20,745 nt of DNA from positions 1 through 20,745 of the forward strand of contig JAUCBJ010000085.1 of the NCBI GenBank assembly GCA_032718475.1, given 5' to 3'. Below are positions 8,691 through 17,397 of this stretch, in pieces (within the stretch, counting starts at the first letter, position 1; each line of letters begins with the position of its first letter). The stretch comes from Nemertoderma westbladi. Taxonomy: Eukaryota > Xenacoelomorpha > Nemertodermatida > Nemertodermatidae. A program made the translations under genes and the position numbers. The notes beneath the pieces were generated by a model. That model did no database searches. It was not told where the DNA came from and worked only from the letters and a program-made list of their open reading frames with translations.

Positions 8691-9624
8691 ATTTTCAAAA
8701 AACGTCTCAAAAAAAGTGCCAAAAGTATGGTTAAAAATGGTGCTATAACTCGAAAAGTACCCAATATTTTTGAAAACGGTTTTCACTACTAGGAAGACAA
8801 TAGATTTTTAGGAAAAGTCATAAAATTTCAGATTCCCAACTGCGTTTGTTTCAGAATTATAATAAAAAAACCACGGGGGATCATATTGACCCCCCCCCCC
8901 GGGTTTAATAGGGTTAAAAGCACTATAATATAACATCGCGATCTTAAATATTCAATTTGTTATTCCCCTAAATCATACAAGATCTATGATGTTTCCGGAC
9001 ACCAAGTTGTGCCTACAATCAAAGCAACTCAATATCAATAAATAACCAAAGACGAAAAAGCAATATCACACTCCCTCACATTACCCTCACATTATACACC
9101 ACACCCCCTAGTGGTAGCACAGGAATTGATGTCACCACAATTTTTTTCAGAAATGTCAGAATGAATGATTTCATCACATTACGTTATACATATGTAAACA
9201 AAGAATTTGCAAAGTGAAAATCGCGCTGATTGGCCGAAATATAACAAAATATAACACAGTCCCTACGCATAAAGAAACAGCTGGCAAGTTTCGTCATGTC
9301 AGTTCTGGATTTAGACAGACGCATAGTTGCATAAGTTTATACTTCCTCCAACACCTTAGAACAATGTTGGCCTTTTTAGAGTAGTTCACGAATTGCACAA
9401 AAACGACACATTTTTACCCTAATCAACTTAATTAGCTAATTAACTGCTATTATCTTAGCTTCTCGAATGCCATACGGAAATTCAACGTGGAAAATTTCTT
9501 AACTTTTGCCAGACTACATTTGTACCAAGTTTGGATAGATTTCATTAAGATTTGACTGAGTTATTAACATTGAAAATTGAACACAACAGAACGACAGAAC
9601 AACAGTCATACCGATTGAGTTAGT

Positions 9625-9720
9625 GGTACCTGTGTGCTAAGCTACCTGTACTGTACTACCTGTATGCTAAGCTACCTGTACTACCTGTATGCTAAGCTAC
9701 CTGTGCTACCTACCTGTACC
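9625..9720 (+). repeat. Minisatellite with GTATGCTAAGCTACCT core
   Basis: TGTRTGCTAAGCTACCTGT recurs at 9631, 9661 and 9686 (offsets 30 and 25), separated by CTACCTG-type sequence. Three imperfect copies with partial units on either side. Confidence 0.75.
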
Positions 9721-9740
9721 TTACTTTCGTGGCTCGCCCC

Positions 9741-9910
9741 ACATCACAATTATTATTCCTGGTTGATTATTACGTCGCTGGATATTATTTATTATTAGTG
9801 TGTGTACAGTATACATACAGTATTGTATTGATTGGTTTAGACGTAGAGGCCCTATACTTTATTTGTTTGTCAGATTACTACTGTATGTTGGTTGGTTTAA
9901 ATGTAGGCCT
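9741..9910 (-). repeat. Right, inverted copy of the 5763-5937 repeat
   Basis: It begins ACATCACAATTATTATTCC and ends TTGGTTTAAATGTAGGCCTA; the reverse complement aligns with 5763-5937. The high similarity suggests a recent pair. In an intron transcript the two arms, about 3.8 kb apart, could pair into a long imperfect duplex. No coding potential is seen. Confidence 0.8.
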
Positions 9911-10077
9911 ATGATATGTTTTTTTTTGACAGGGGAGAATTAATTAAGATAATTTTTATTTTACTTTGATATATATATTTTTGAGTACCTGTACTGCTAA
10001 CTTATATATTTGATAATTTCGTTAATCACATTATGTACTACATTGTTTGCTTCCAAGTTATTTATTTGTACTTCCAG

Positions 10078-10554
10078 ATCCTGTTATTGCTGTGAAGGTA
10101 TACACCAAGTTCGTTTCCAATAGTCCCGAACCGTCGGTATCTAACAACTCAATTGATTATTGCGAAGGAGAAACAGCGAGTTGGAATATTTATTGTATCG
10201 GATATAAATTTGACAATAACCCTGAAAATTCGTGGTCAAAGTTAGTGTTAAAGAAACATCCGGATAAGGTAGACCTCGCTACCACGGTTGTTAACTTAAT
10301 TCAGGGAGTGCTGATCACCGAACATCTAGAGCGCGGTTGTATTCTGAAAGGAACCTACCGTACAGAAGACCCTACAAAGAATCAGCCAATCATTGCTGGA
10401 GAAACAGACCAACCATATTACATTGACTACGAGTTTACTGGCTGCACGAAAGAAGACGCCGGCGAATACGACTGTGAACTAAAAGATAAATTTACAGATG
10501 CCTTTGATCCCTCTAGTAATGGTGCTGTTACTGTCACCTTCAATAGAGATAATT
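10078..10554 (+). CDS. Immunoglobulin-domain exon, phase 1-1, of a secreted or membrane protein
   Basis: The exon lies between a pyrimidine-containing acceptor (TTTGTACTTCCAG, AG at 10076-10077) and the donor GTGAGT (10555-10560). It is 477 bp, a multiple of three, and symmetric phase 1-1, the classic arrangement for shuffled Ig exons. It encodes about 158 complete residues. Numbering from the exon 1 Met, a B-strand-like cysteine lies at 57 (IYCIGY), a core tryptophan at 70 (SWSKLVLKK) and the F-strand signature D-A-G-E-Y-D-C at 144-150; Cys57 and Cys150 would form the canonical disulphide. Four cysteines in all lie outside or between these (46, 105, 140 and one split at the donor), suggesting an extra disulphide. 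The distance between core cysteines (93 residues) is long, more V-like than I-set. No transmembrane segment is visible, so further exons are expected downstream. Frame reading past the donor stops after about ten codons. The exact family is not recognised. Confidence 0.75.
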
Positions 10555-10847
10555 GTGAGTATCTTACTGTACTTAGTTACAAATTATAAATATAACTATT
10601 GTATATACATTCAGTTCGCCACGCATTTGATCCAGTTCGGTCCAGATTCGTGTAGAGTAATATCACCATGATGGCCTTTTTTTTTATGAAAAGGGTCTTA
10701 TTCAGTATATCGTGCTGCTCGAAGGCTTGTCAAAAATCAGACTAGCTCTTACGCTTTGGCAAACAACTTGAGTTTGAGAAAGAAATGAGAAAACTGCTTG
10801 CAGATTTGAAATCTCCGTTACATTAACAATTGACAATTTCCAAAATA

Positions 10848-10879
10848 GGGGGGGGGGGGGTGCTAAAACTTTGCCCCCC
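10848..10879. repeat. G13 tract facing C6, poly-G/poly-C block
   Basis: Thirteen G (10848-10860), TGCTAAAACTTTG, then six C (10874-10879). It resembles the poly-G/poly-C blocks of the 7547-8917 element and stands directly outside the left inverted repeat of the 10879-12997 structure. A G11-G12 tract is also seen near 13445-13456. Confidence 0.6.
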
Positions 10880-11024
10880 TTTAAAATAGCTACTATTCGC
10901 TGCGAATTTTCGGGTTTAACTTTACCCTTCAATTAAAGAAAAATAATGTTATATATTATAGAGAAATTTAAACAGGACTTAGGATGATCCAACTCTATAG
11001 CAAATGGAGCGGAAAAAATGAATT

Positions 11025-11066
11025 TGCCACCAGCGGGGATCGAACCCGAACCCGCGTTCGAAAGTT
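11025..11066 (-). other. tRNA-like segment with a pol III box B match, possible SINE fragment
   Basis: On the minus strand GGTTCGATCCCC (11046-11035) matches the B-box consensus and is followed by GCTGGTGGCA, like the 3' half of a tRNA. The T stem is imperfect and no cloverleaf 5' half can be drawn; a box A candidate upstream is weak. It is therefore not called a tRNA gene. Confidence 0.3.
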
Positions 11067-11100
11067 ACATGAATTTGCTTCGGCTGCGGGCCATTTATTC

Positions 11101-11305
11101 TGTATTATATTTATGTATTATTTATTTTTATTATAATTATTATTATTTATTATTATAATTAATAATATATATTAATATATATTAATAATATATATTATTA
11201 TTATTAATTATTATATATTAATAATATATATTAATAATATATATTAATAATATATATTAATAATATATATTAATAATATATTATTATTTATTATATATTT
11301 ATTAT
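11101..11305. repeat. AT-only low-complexity block with a 13-bp minisatellite
   Basis: From about 11210 to 11282 the unit TTAATAATATATA repeats about five times with few changes; either side is TTATTATT-type sequence. It is self-complementary and able to extrude cruciforms. Confidence 0.85.
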
Positions 11306-11318
11306 TATTAATGGTGCG

Positions 11319-11346
11319 GGTCTGCGGGGGAATGACCTCGCAGACC
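11319..11346. other. GC-rich hairpin, 8-bp stem, at the end of the AT block
   Basis: GGTCTGCG (11319-11326) pairs with CGCAGACC (11339-11346) around GGGGAATGACCT. The pairing is perfect and stands out in DNA that is almost pure A/T. No T-run follows. Confidence 0.6.
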
Positions 11347-11934
11347 ATTATTAATTCACGGTGCATCATTTTTAATTGTATGTTAAACCTTATTGTCTTA
11401 ATTGTATTGTTCTGATTGGTGGTGGGATGCTGGTGCAGTTTTATATTTAGTTTTATAGCAATTTTATTTCTGATATATTATTATTAATTATTATTATATT
11501 ATTTATATTTATTTGTATTATTTATATATTTATGTATTATATTCATTAATAGATGCAAAAATATTCTGTTTTTTTTGTTTATCATTGTAGCTTGGCAACA
11601 ATGCCATGCCTATATGATAATACTAGTATAAGTATATGGATATTCATACATAGGCAAAATGTTCTAGAACATGATTTATTTATTAAATAGAATAAATTCA
11701 GTGGAAGTTCATCCTAACTCATGCAATTCATGCTAATTCATGCAACTTTCCAATGCTTCTCTGCAATCTCAGCTATTTCCAACCAAATTCAAATATTGTT
11801 ATATATTTGGAATCCTTGCACGGTCAGCTTTCCACTTGTACCAACAAGTCACTATAAGGTTGAAGAATAAATGAGCTGCACCTGTGCATAACTGTACATG
11901 AATACCGATACTACAGTATAATATTCCAGTACAT

Positions 11935-12582
11935 CGTCCCTGTCTTGAAAGAACAACACCAGAAGCGCCAAAATCAAAATTGTTCAGGAACGACGATTTG
12001 TTGCTTAAAATTCGGATTTTAGTTATTATTTATTGTGTTTTCGTCTAAAATGTTCAGCACTGTTTATACTTTCGACCTGTAATGTTAAGAAATTTCATAT
12101 GTGAATCTTTTACTCCACAATATTGATTTTTGTGCACAATTTGGCGCATAAGTTGTTTTTGCTGCTATTTTCTGTTTTTTTAAAGAACTTTAAGAAGGGC
12201 CTACCAATTATAATTTATAACTCTGTAAAACAACTCAAACGACTAATTTGGTTTAAATAAGAACCAGTTTTCAGCAATTTCAACTTCAACAGACATACTG
12301 AATAATTCGTTAGTAACGTACTGTATATAAAGTTTCACTATGCAGCATAAAACATATTATAAAACAATGGCCTTTTTGAGTTATACCATTGGATAGTCCC
12401 ATGATTACTATATGGAAATATACATAAAAAGTTGTCGCTTAGGTTGTTATAAAAAAAATTGGCCTTATCATTAGTTCAACCTAAAATTGTCGCTTGAGTT
12501 GGTATGGTCAGCCCTAAACTTACAATAAAAAAGTGGTTTTTGAAAAATATGTCGCTTGTGTTGTTCTTTCAAGACAGGGACG
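11935..12582. mobile_element. 648-bp MITE with perfect 25-bp terminal inverted repeats
   Basis: The left terminus (11935-11959) begins CGTCCCTGTCTTGAAAG and its exact reverse complement ends at 12582. ACAT flanks both sides (11931-11934 and 12583-12586), a possible 4-bp target-site duplication. Weaker similarity continues inward (AGCGCC versus AGCGAC). Near the right end GTCGCTTRNGTTG recurs three times (about 12433, 12488 and 12551), probable subterminal repeats. There is no coding frame, so it is non-autonomous. The superfamily is not assigned. Confidence 0.8.
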
Positions 12583-13292
12583 ACATGGTGCAGGTTTTGT
12601 TTAGAGAGATGATAACATTTTGGTAAAAATGAATCGTAGCCATTTTAGCATTTAGTTCAAAATGTGCGAGAGTAAAATAAAATCAGTTAAAATTATTTAA
12701 TGTTGCTAAGGAAATTAATATTCGTATATTTTATCTGGAATGAAATGCTATTTTGTTTGCATGTGTTTTTCTGGTTTTGGGTGTACTGTAGTTAGTTAGA
12801 TTAACACGTGTACTGCACGGGTTAGAGCTAATGAGCCAAATCCTGGCGAAACACATAGGTATACAAAGTAAAAAATGTAACAAAATATAAAATAGTATTT
12901 TTTTAATTATTTTATAATTAAGGAAAAACATTTTTAGAACAATATTGAAGGGAACGTTAAACCCGAAAATTTGCAGCAAATAGTAGCTATTTTTAAGTTA
13001 CTGATTGGTTTATATATATTATTATTGAAAAAATATAATTTATAGTAATATTAAATCGGATAGTTATAAAACCCGAAAATAACGAAAAAGACGAAATTAT
13101 TAACGAAAATATCGAATTTATAAAACAATCTACAAAATCTCACTTTCCAGAACGATAGGTATTATTAGAAGTCACACTTTACATTTTTTAATTAATAAAA
13201 TCTGATAATTTCGCCCCATTTTCGACCTTAAAGTAATTTAATGCCAAATACTGTGTGCTGGTTGGTTGTTAGGTGTTGAATGTTGACCAATG

Positions 13293-13317
13293 GCTATCTT
13301 CTCACCGGGAAGATAGC
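13293..13317. other. Perfect hairpin inside the long-TIR element
   Basis: GCTATCTTC pairs with GAAGATAGC around TCACCGG. It lies some 20 bp inside the inner edge of the left TIR. Confidence 0.6.
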
Positions 13318-13401
13318 ATGGGGGGGAGTGTAAGCGGATTCAATTCCGCCTCATTACCCACCAGAAAATGGGACAGTGGCATTTTCAGCAATATGTTGGA
13401 A

Positions 13402-13430
13402 ATACGAGATTAGCAATTATAATCTCGTAT
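13402..13430. other. Second perfect hairpin inside the long-TIR element
   Basis: ATACGAGATT pairs with AATCTCGTAT around AGCAATTAT. There is no terminator context. The two hairpins in 140 bp may be part of the element's subterminal structure. Confidence 0.6.
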
Positions 13431-14039
13431 CACAACCAACATTTGGGGGGGGGGGCAACACAAGCCCCGAAGCCACACACAAAGGAAGGTTAAAGGTCAA
13501 ACCAACTCGGAGGGGACACAGCTAGCAGAGGCTAGCAGCAGAGGGGGAACACTCCCAGAGAGTGCAAGGGTGAGAAGTAGGTTATTAGCCAATAGGGGGG
13601 AGGAAAGCACGTGATAGAGCACATAAGAGCATCCATTAGGTAACAGGCCAAAGTAGCGTAGGAGGTAAAGCAATATTTGTATATCGATCATACCTTCCGT
13701 TACCGGTTTGTGGTTCAGTTAGCTAGTTACTTAGTTTCAGTGCAGACCGGTAACATTGTTTCACCGTCATCGTATATCGGCTGTCATCATACATCACCAT
13801 TACCGGTATCAGACATATACAATCTTTATTGTGCTACTATTATTATATATATATTACAAGACCAAGAAACAACAAGAAAACTCTGAACGCTTTTCTCCAA
13901 CGGCCTCGGCCAAGCTACCAGTAACACCATCTTAAAGCCTGCGGTGACGCGTATAGCAACCTACCCGGTCGGGATCTCTGATCCCGTCACAGCAGATAAG
14001 TGTACTGGTGTATTACAAGGCATGGTACAGCCTGAAGGG

Positions 14040-14935
14040 GTAAGGTAAAAGGAACCGTCTCTAACCGTCGTAACACTCTATGGTTCTTTTCGGAGAATCT
14101 CATTGATCTCGATTGCTGCAAAGCTATACAATAGGATTCTATTAAATCGCATCAGGGATCCCATTTAGAGACTGCTCCGTGGAAATCAGAATGGGTTCCG
14201 TAAAGGTCGTGGGACCATTGAGCCCATTTTGGCACTTAGAAGGATAATTGAAGAATTGTCAAAAAAGAAAGACAGGCATCTGGCTGTTATCTTTGTTGAC
14301 TTCTTCAAGGCCTTTGATTCAGTCTCTCGCTCACGTATGTTCAGCATACTTTCATTATATGGGATTCCTGATGAAATTATTGCAGCAATCAGATCAGTAT
14401 ACGATGGTTCGACAACATTTGTATCTACTGTTGACGGTGACACAGAACCATTTGAAGTGTTATGGGGCGTCCTCCAAGGAGACACACTTGCACCATTCTT
14501 GTTCATTATTGTGGTGGACTATGTTCTACGCATGGGGTGTTCTACGATGACTATGCTACGCCGGGTTCATTGTGTCAAGTACAATGCACACATCTCCAAC
14601 CAGACACTATATAACATTGGAGGTGTCTCATTGGTTCCCCCAAGCTTGACACTAGAACAAAATCGCCTCCGCTATGCAGGACATTGCTTTCGCCGTGAGG
14701 ACCAGCCAGTGCATAATCTTGTACTTTGGCAGCCTCATGGAGTGAATAAGCATGGTGGACAGCCCATGACTTTCTTGAGACGCATCTTAAAGGACACTGG
14801 CCTTAAAGATGCGGATGATCTAGCAAATGTCATGGGTGATAGGGAGTTGTGGCGGTGCAATTTTGTTGACAAAACGGCACAGCATTCTTAAAAATGCAGC
14901 TGCAATGCAGCATGCCGATCCTAGTAGTAGTAGTT
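14040..14935 (+). pseudogene. Truncated and internally deleted non-LTR retrotransposon (LINE) reverse transcriptase
   Basis: The frame 14098-14891 shows RT blocks: ISLISIAAKLYNRILLNRI (from about 14098), an in-frame TAG at 14166-14168, NGFRKGRGT, then IFVDFFKAFDSV (the first catalytic Asp block), GIPDEII, and LQGDTLAPFLFII. The YADD block and the thumb are missing: after DYVLRMG (near 14535) the frame jumps to a C-terminal region (RLRYAGHCFRRED, GGQPMTFLRRIL, DRELWR) typical of the end of such ORFs. The deletion keeps the frame, and GTTCTACG stands on both sides of the junction (14523 and 14539). Further upstream (about 14045-14095) RT-like sequence continues in a shifted frame, so the element is 5'-truncated. 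A TAG trinucleotide run (14922-14933) after the stop resembles the short repeat tails of RTE-like LINEs; the clade is only a suggestion. Confidence 0.8.
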
Positions 14936-15189
14936 GTGGTGTTTTGCCATTATTGGATTACCCCTTAATAACCAATCAACAGAGACAGTATTTGATATTA
15001 AATTACTTTCCGGGTCGAAAATGTGGCGAAATTATCTGATTTTATTAATTATAACATGTAAAATGTGCCTTCTAATAATACCGATCTCACTGGAAAGTGA
15101 GATTGTATTTAAAATTTTATCATTTCGATATTTTCGTTAATAATTTCGTCTTTTTCGTTGTTTTCGGGTTTTATAACTATCCATATTAA

Positions 15190-17119
15190 TGGGTAAACCG
15201 CCCCTGACAAGTATGATTTGATGAGATTTTTGTATATATATGAAAAGTGGCGAATTTGGAATTAAATTGCGAATTCAGTGAAAATTTGACATATGGAGTA
15301 TATTTGGGCGGGTTAGGCCAACTCTTTGAAATCGCTGCCAGTCCCTATCCTAATCCTTTTTGCACAGAGTTTGAGAAAATATAATTCCCTAGAAGTTGTT
15401 AAATTACAGATCTGACTTTCGGGCTGACAGTATTTAACGGACTTTTCTTAAATTGGGAGACATTTGTAAACACTGGATTGAAAATGGAGTATAACAGAAT
15501 AGGCCATAGCCTGACCCACCACAGTAAGGAGACATCCCACATTTTGCTTTCAAATATCATCTTATTTGCCACAAAATTGCGGACAATAAAAACGATATAG
15601 GGAGTTTATTCTATTGAATTCGCAGTTTAAAATGAAACAAAATGATAAAACCAACGCGAGTAAAGGAAAGTGAATCCCAAAAACTAAAATAACTTCCTTT
15701 TATTTAACTAGGCACCTACACGAAAACAACAACCGAAAAGTCCATGATCGCTCGATTTCGAGAAACTGGCAACAACGCATTGAAACCAACCGGATATCCC
15801 GTGATCACTCTCGTGGGAATTGTGACTATCACAATGATTAACTAATTAACTGAGACTCCATCAGTACCTCCGATTTCAGTTAATTCTCTGCAGTAAAGAG
15901 CGAATCAATCTATTTAGCCCAAAAAGGGTCAACCTTTGGATAGTAGTACCTCTAGATAGTTCCCAATATAGTTTCCAGAGCAATGGAAATTTGTCTAATA
16001 ATTTAACCATTTTTAATACCAATTTTGCTGGTACAATACAGGGAGCTTATTTACACAACTTATCGACTAAACGGGTGGATGTAACCTCGCCCATCGGATT
16101 TGTCGACCTCAAAAACCCTTATCAACAAAAAATGTATTTGTTATATTATAAACTAGTGTGGTTTTTTAACTAAATCTAATAATTAAATTACAACTAAAAT
16201 CAATAAAGCAATAACAATTTAATTATGTGAAAAATCTTCACTAACATAATGAAATTAGGAAATTTCCTTGCAGTGGAATTGTATAATTTTTCTTATATCA
16301 GTTAATTACCTTAATATATCGTAATTTTTTGATATATTTAAAAATTTGATGCGACTTCTAGAAACCGAGATATAGCAATTAATGTGTAACACGCCAATGT
16401 AAATATTACTAATTTCCCATTGAATTACAGCTTATTGTGAAATTAATTAAATTATTCTGGAATATCACTATTTTGCTACTTACTTTTCCCTACTGTTCCT
16501 TTTGTTTGGCTTGTCTTATGCAAACTTACGCAGAATTTCCATGAATAAACATATGATCCGCAAAATAAAATTTTATAGAATTTTTTTTGGTCATTAATAA
16601 GGTAATAGACCTTGTTAGTTAATAGACCTTGTTAATAGAAATTGGAACAACCTCCCTCAAGAGACACAATGCGCAACGCCAGTGGTGGGTTTCAAAAAAA
16701 GTGACGGCAAGTTTATTATTTCATTAATTAAAGAAGATTTCTAAAGTCGTTTAATCATTAAAAACTAAACTATGTATCTAACTAAAAATTTAAAACATTT
16801 AAAAATGAAATTAATTAAGATCGCATCAATATCATATTAATATCACATCGATGATCATATCACAATACTGAAATTGTTTTTAAGCGTTGCTATGACAATG
16901 ATGGCCATGCCCTACTATAGATACGACCCGCTAAGCTGCTGCAAAGCCCCTAAATTTAGTGGGCCAGTTATTTCTCTTAGTTATAATCCCTGAAATAATA
17001 GGTCTAGCTCGTCGAAAGTACTGGTCCCCAGCTAAAATTATGTCCTCTTTCAGGTGAGACAAATAAAAATGTAATAATAGCTCCAGTAGTTTTCGAGATA
17101 TGTTCTTACCGATTGGATT
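15190..17119. other. Spacer with no supported gene
   Basis: Only short frames with AT-driven composition are present. Visible details are a doublet of TAATAGACCTTGTTA (16603-16617 and 16620-16634), and a segment at about 16375-16445 resembling 5030-5135 (both share GAGATATAG, TGTAACA, GCCANTGTAAA and CATTNAAT in order), a probable diverged repeat family. Confidence 0.5.
16603..16634 (+). repeat. Tandem doublet of TAATAGACCTTGTTA
   Basis: Two perfect 15-bp copies with a 2-base spacer. A partial third, TTAATAGAA, follows. Probably slippage. Confidence 0.6.
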
Positions 17120-17397
17120 GTTCTTACAGGACGACTTCAAACAGATCCATTAGAACGCCAAGTACAGGCAAATGAGTGGGGGTCGATTTTTGGTGGGCTT
17201 ATTAGAAGTTATTAGGTCAGAAAATATCATTAGTGTTAAATCTATGCTAAAGGAGAATATTTGTTTAGATGACGTTAATGTAGATCGATTTCACTGATCT
17301 CTTAGAGAATATAGATAGTATAGAATTTGTTTATGATGTTGATGAGGCGACAACCGAGGCTACTGTTTGTGTAGCTGGCTACATAGCGACAACCTGG
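17120..17397 (+). pseudogene. Relic of a P-element/THAP9-like transposase, C-terminal part
   Basis: Three pieces in successive frames read in conserved order. The first is LTGRLQTDPLER (17123-17158). After a lesion, frame +1 gives YRQMSGGRFLVGLLEVIRSE and continues to VNVDRFH before TGA at 17295-17297. After another one-base shift, frame +1 gives DLLENIDSIEFVYDVDEATT and AGYIATT up to about 17394. The TDPLER-(x)-YRQMSGG-RF combination followed by VAGYIA is what I know from P-element/THAP9-type transposases. It has at least two frame lesions, so it is dead. Upstream catalytic domains and the THAP zinc finger are not visible. The relic stops exactly where BEL/Pao sequence begins on the opposite strand. 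Confidence 0.6.

Larger units (their letters stand above)
7547..8917. mobile_element. piggyBac-like non-autonomous element (TTAA-flanked, 12-bp inverted ends)
   Basis: The left end is TTAACCCTATTA (7547-7558) and the right end its exact reverse complement, TAATAGGGTTAA (8906-8917). TTAA at both borders followed by CCC is the hallmark of piggyBac-superfamily insertion. Just inside each end lies a G-run/GTCATATTGAC/C-run block: 14 G and 18 C at 7591-7631, and GGGGGATCATATTGAC plus C-run at about 8875-8900. These are subterminal copies of one motif. The interior contains no transposase, only the 164-bp tandem array. The superfamily call rests on the ends alone. Confidence 0.7.
5515..10077 (+). 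other. Probable intron 1 of the Ig-domain gene, packed with repeats
   Basis: It is bounded by GTAAGT and TTCCAG and contains no supported coding frame. It carries an inverted repeat pair (5763-5937 and 9741-9910), GGCGGC hairpin repeats (5991-6482), a direct repeat pair (6736-6801 and 7268-7332), a 17-bp-unit fold-back (7229-7391), a piggyBac-like non-autonomous element (7547-8917) and a 25-30-bp minisatellite (about 9625-9720). The stretch 8918-9620 shows nothing else that I can identify. The intron call depends on the two flanking exons belonging to one gene. Confidence 0.45.
10879..12997. mobile_element. Possible DNA element bounded by 55-bp inverted repeats
   Basis: The left arm (10879-10933) and right arm (12944-12997) are reverse complements with about four or five substitutions and a one-base indel. 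The outer edges are CTTTAAAATAGCTACTATT and its near mirror; the inner part holds a TTAAACCCGAAAATT block and an ATTCGCAGCGAAT-type palindrome. No target-site duplication is evident, so the arms might be two solitary copies of one repeat family. Inside are a tRNA-like box B segment, an AT minisatellite, a strong hairpin and a nested MITE (11935-12582). No transposase is visible. Confidence 0.5.
13051..15189. mobile_element. Element with TIRs of about 215 bp, enclosing a LINE relic
   Basis: Left arm about 13058-13275, right arm about 14965-15182, reverse complements with substitutions and short indels. The ends begin GGATAGTTATAAAACCCG; conserved blocks include AACGAAAAAGACGAAATTA, TCTCACTTTCCAG, TATTATTAGAAG and AAAGTAATTTAAT. 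TTAA stands 3 bases outside both ends (13051-13054 and 15186-15189); ATATTAA flanking is an alternative reading of the duplication. The interior carries two perfect hairpins (13293-13317 and 13402-13430), a G-run near 13445 and a decayed LINE reverse transcriptase. There is no DNA transposase, so the mobility class is unknown. The arms could also be two inverted copies of a shorter family. Confidence 0.7.

Noticed and set aside
10047-10077. Start of the Ig frame at a TTG codon at 10047
   Set aside because: It is intronic: the acceptor TTCCAG at 10072-10077 marks the exon start, so this is not an initiation site.
11025-11066. tRNA gene on the minus strand
   Set aside because: Only a box B and 3'-half resemblance; T stem imperfect and no cloverleaf 5' half.
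12731-12979. Minus-strand 82-codon frame rich in Ile, Phe and Leu
   Set aside because: AT-driven composition, and its start lies within the right arm of the 10879-12997 inverted repeat.
13497-13886. Frames of 64 and 69 codons on opposite strands inside the long-TIR element
   Set aside because: No domain, short, and within non-coding element DNA with hairpins and small tandem repeats.
14186-14550. Minus-strand 106-codon and alternative plus-strand 100-codon frames
   Set aside because: They overlap the LINE RT frame that has recognisable RT blocks; they are out-of-frame reads.
16931-17140. Minus-strand 69-codon frame
   Set aside because: Protein-like in places but no recognisable domain, and it overlaps the start of the plus-strand transposase relic; left uncalled.
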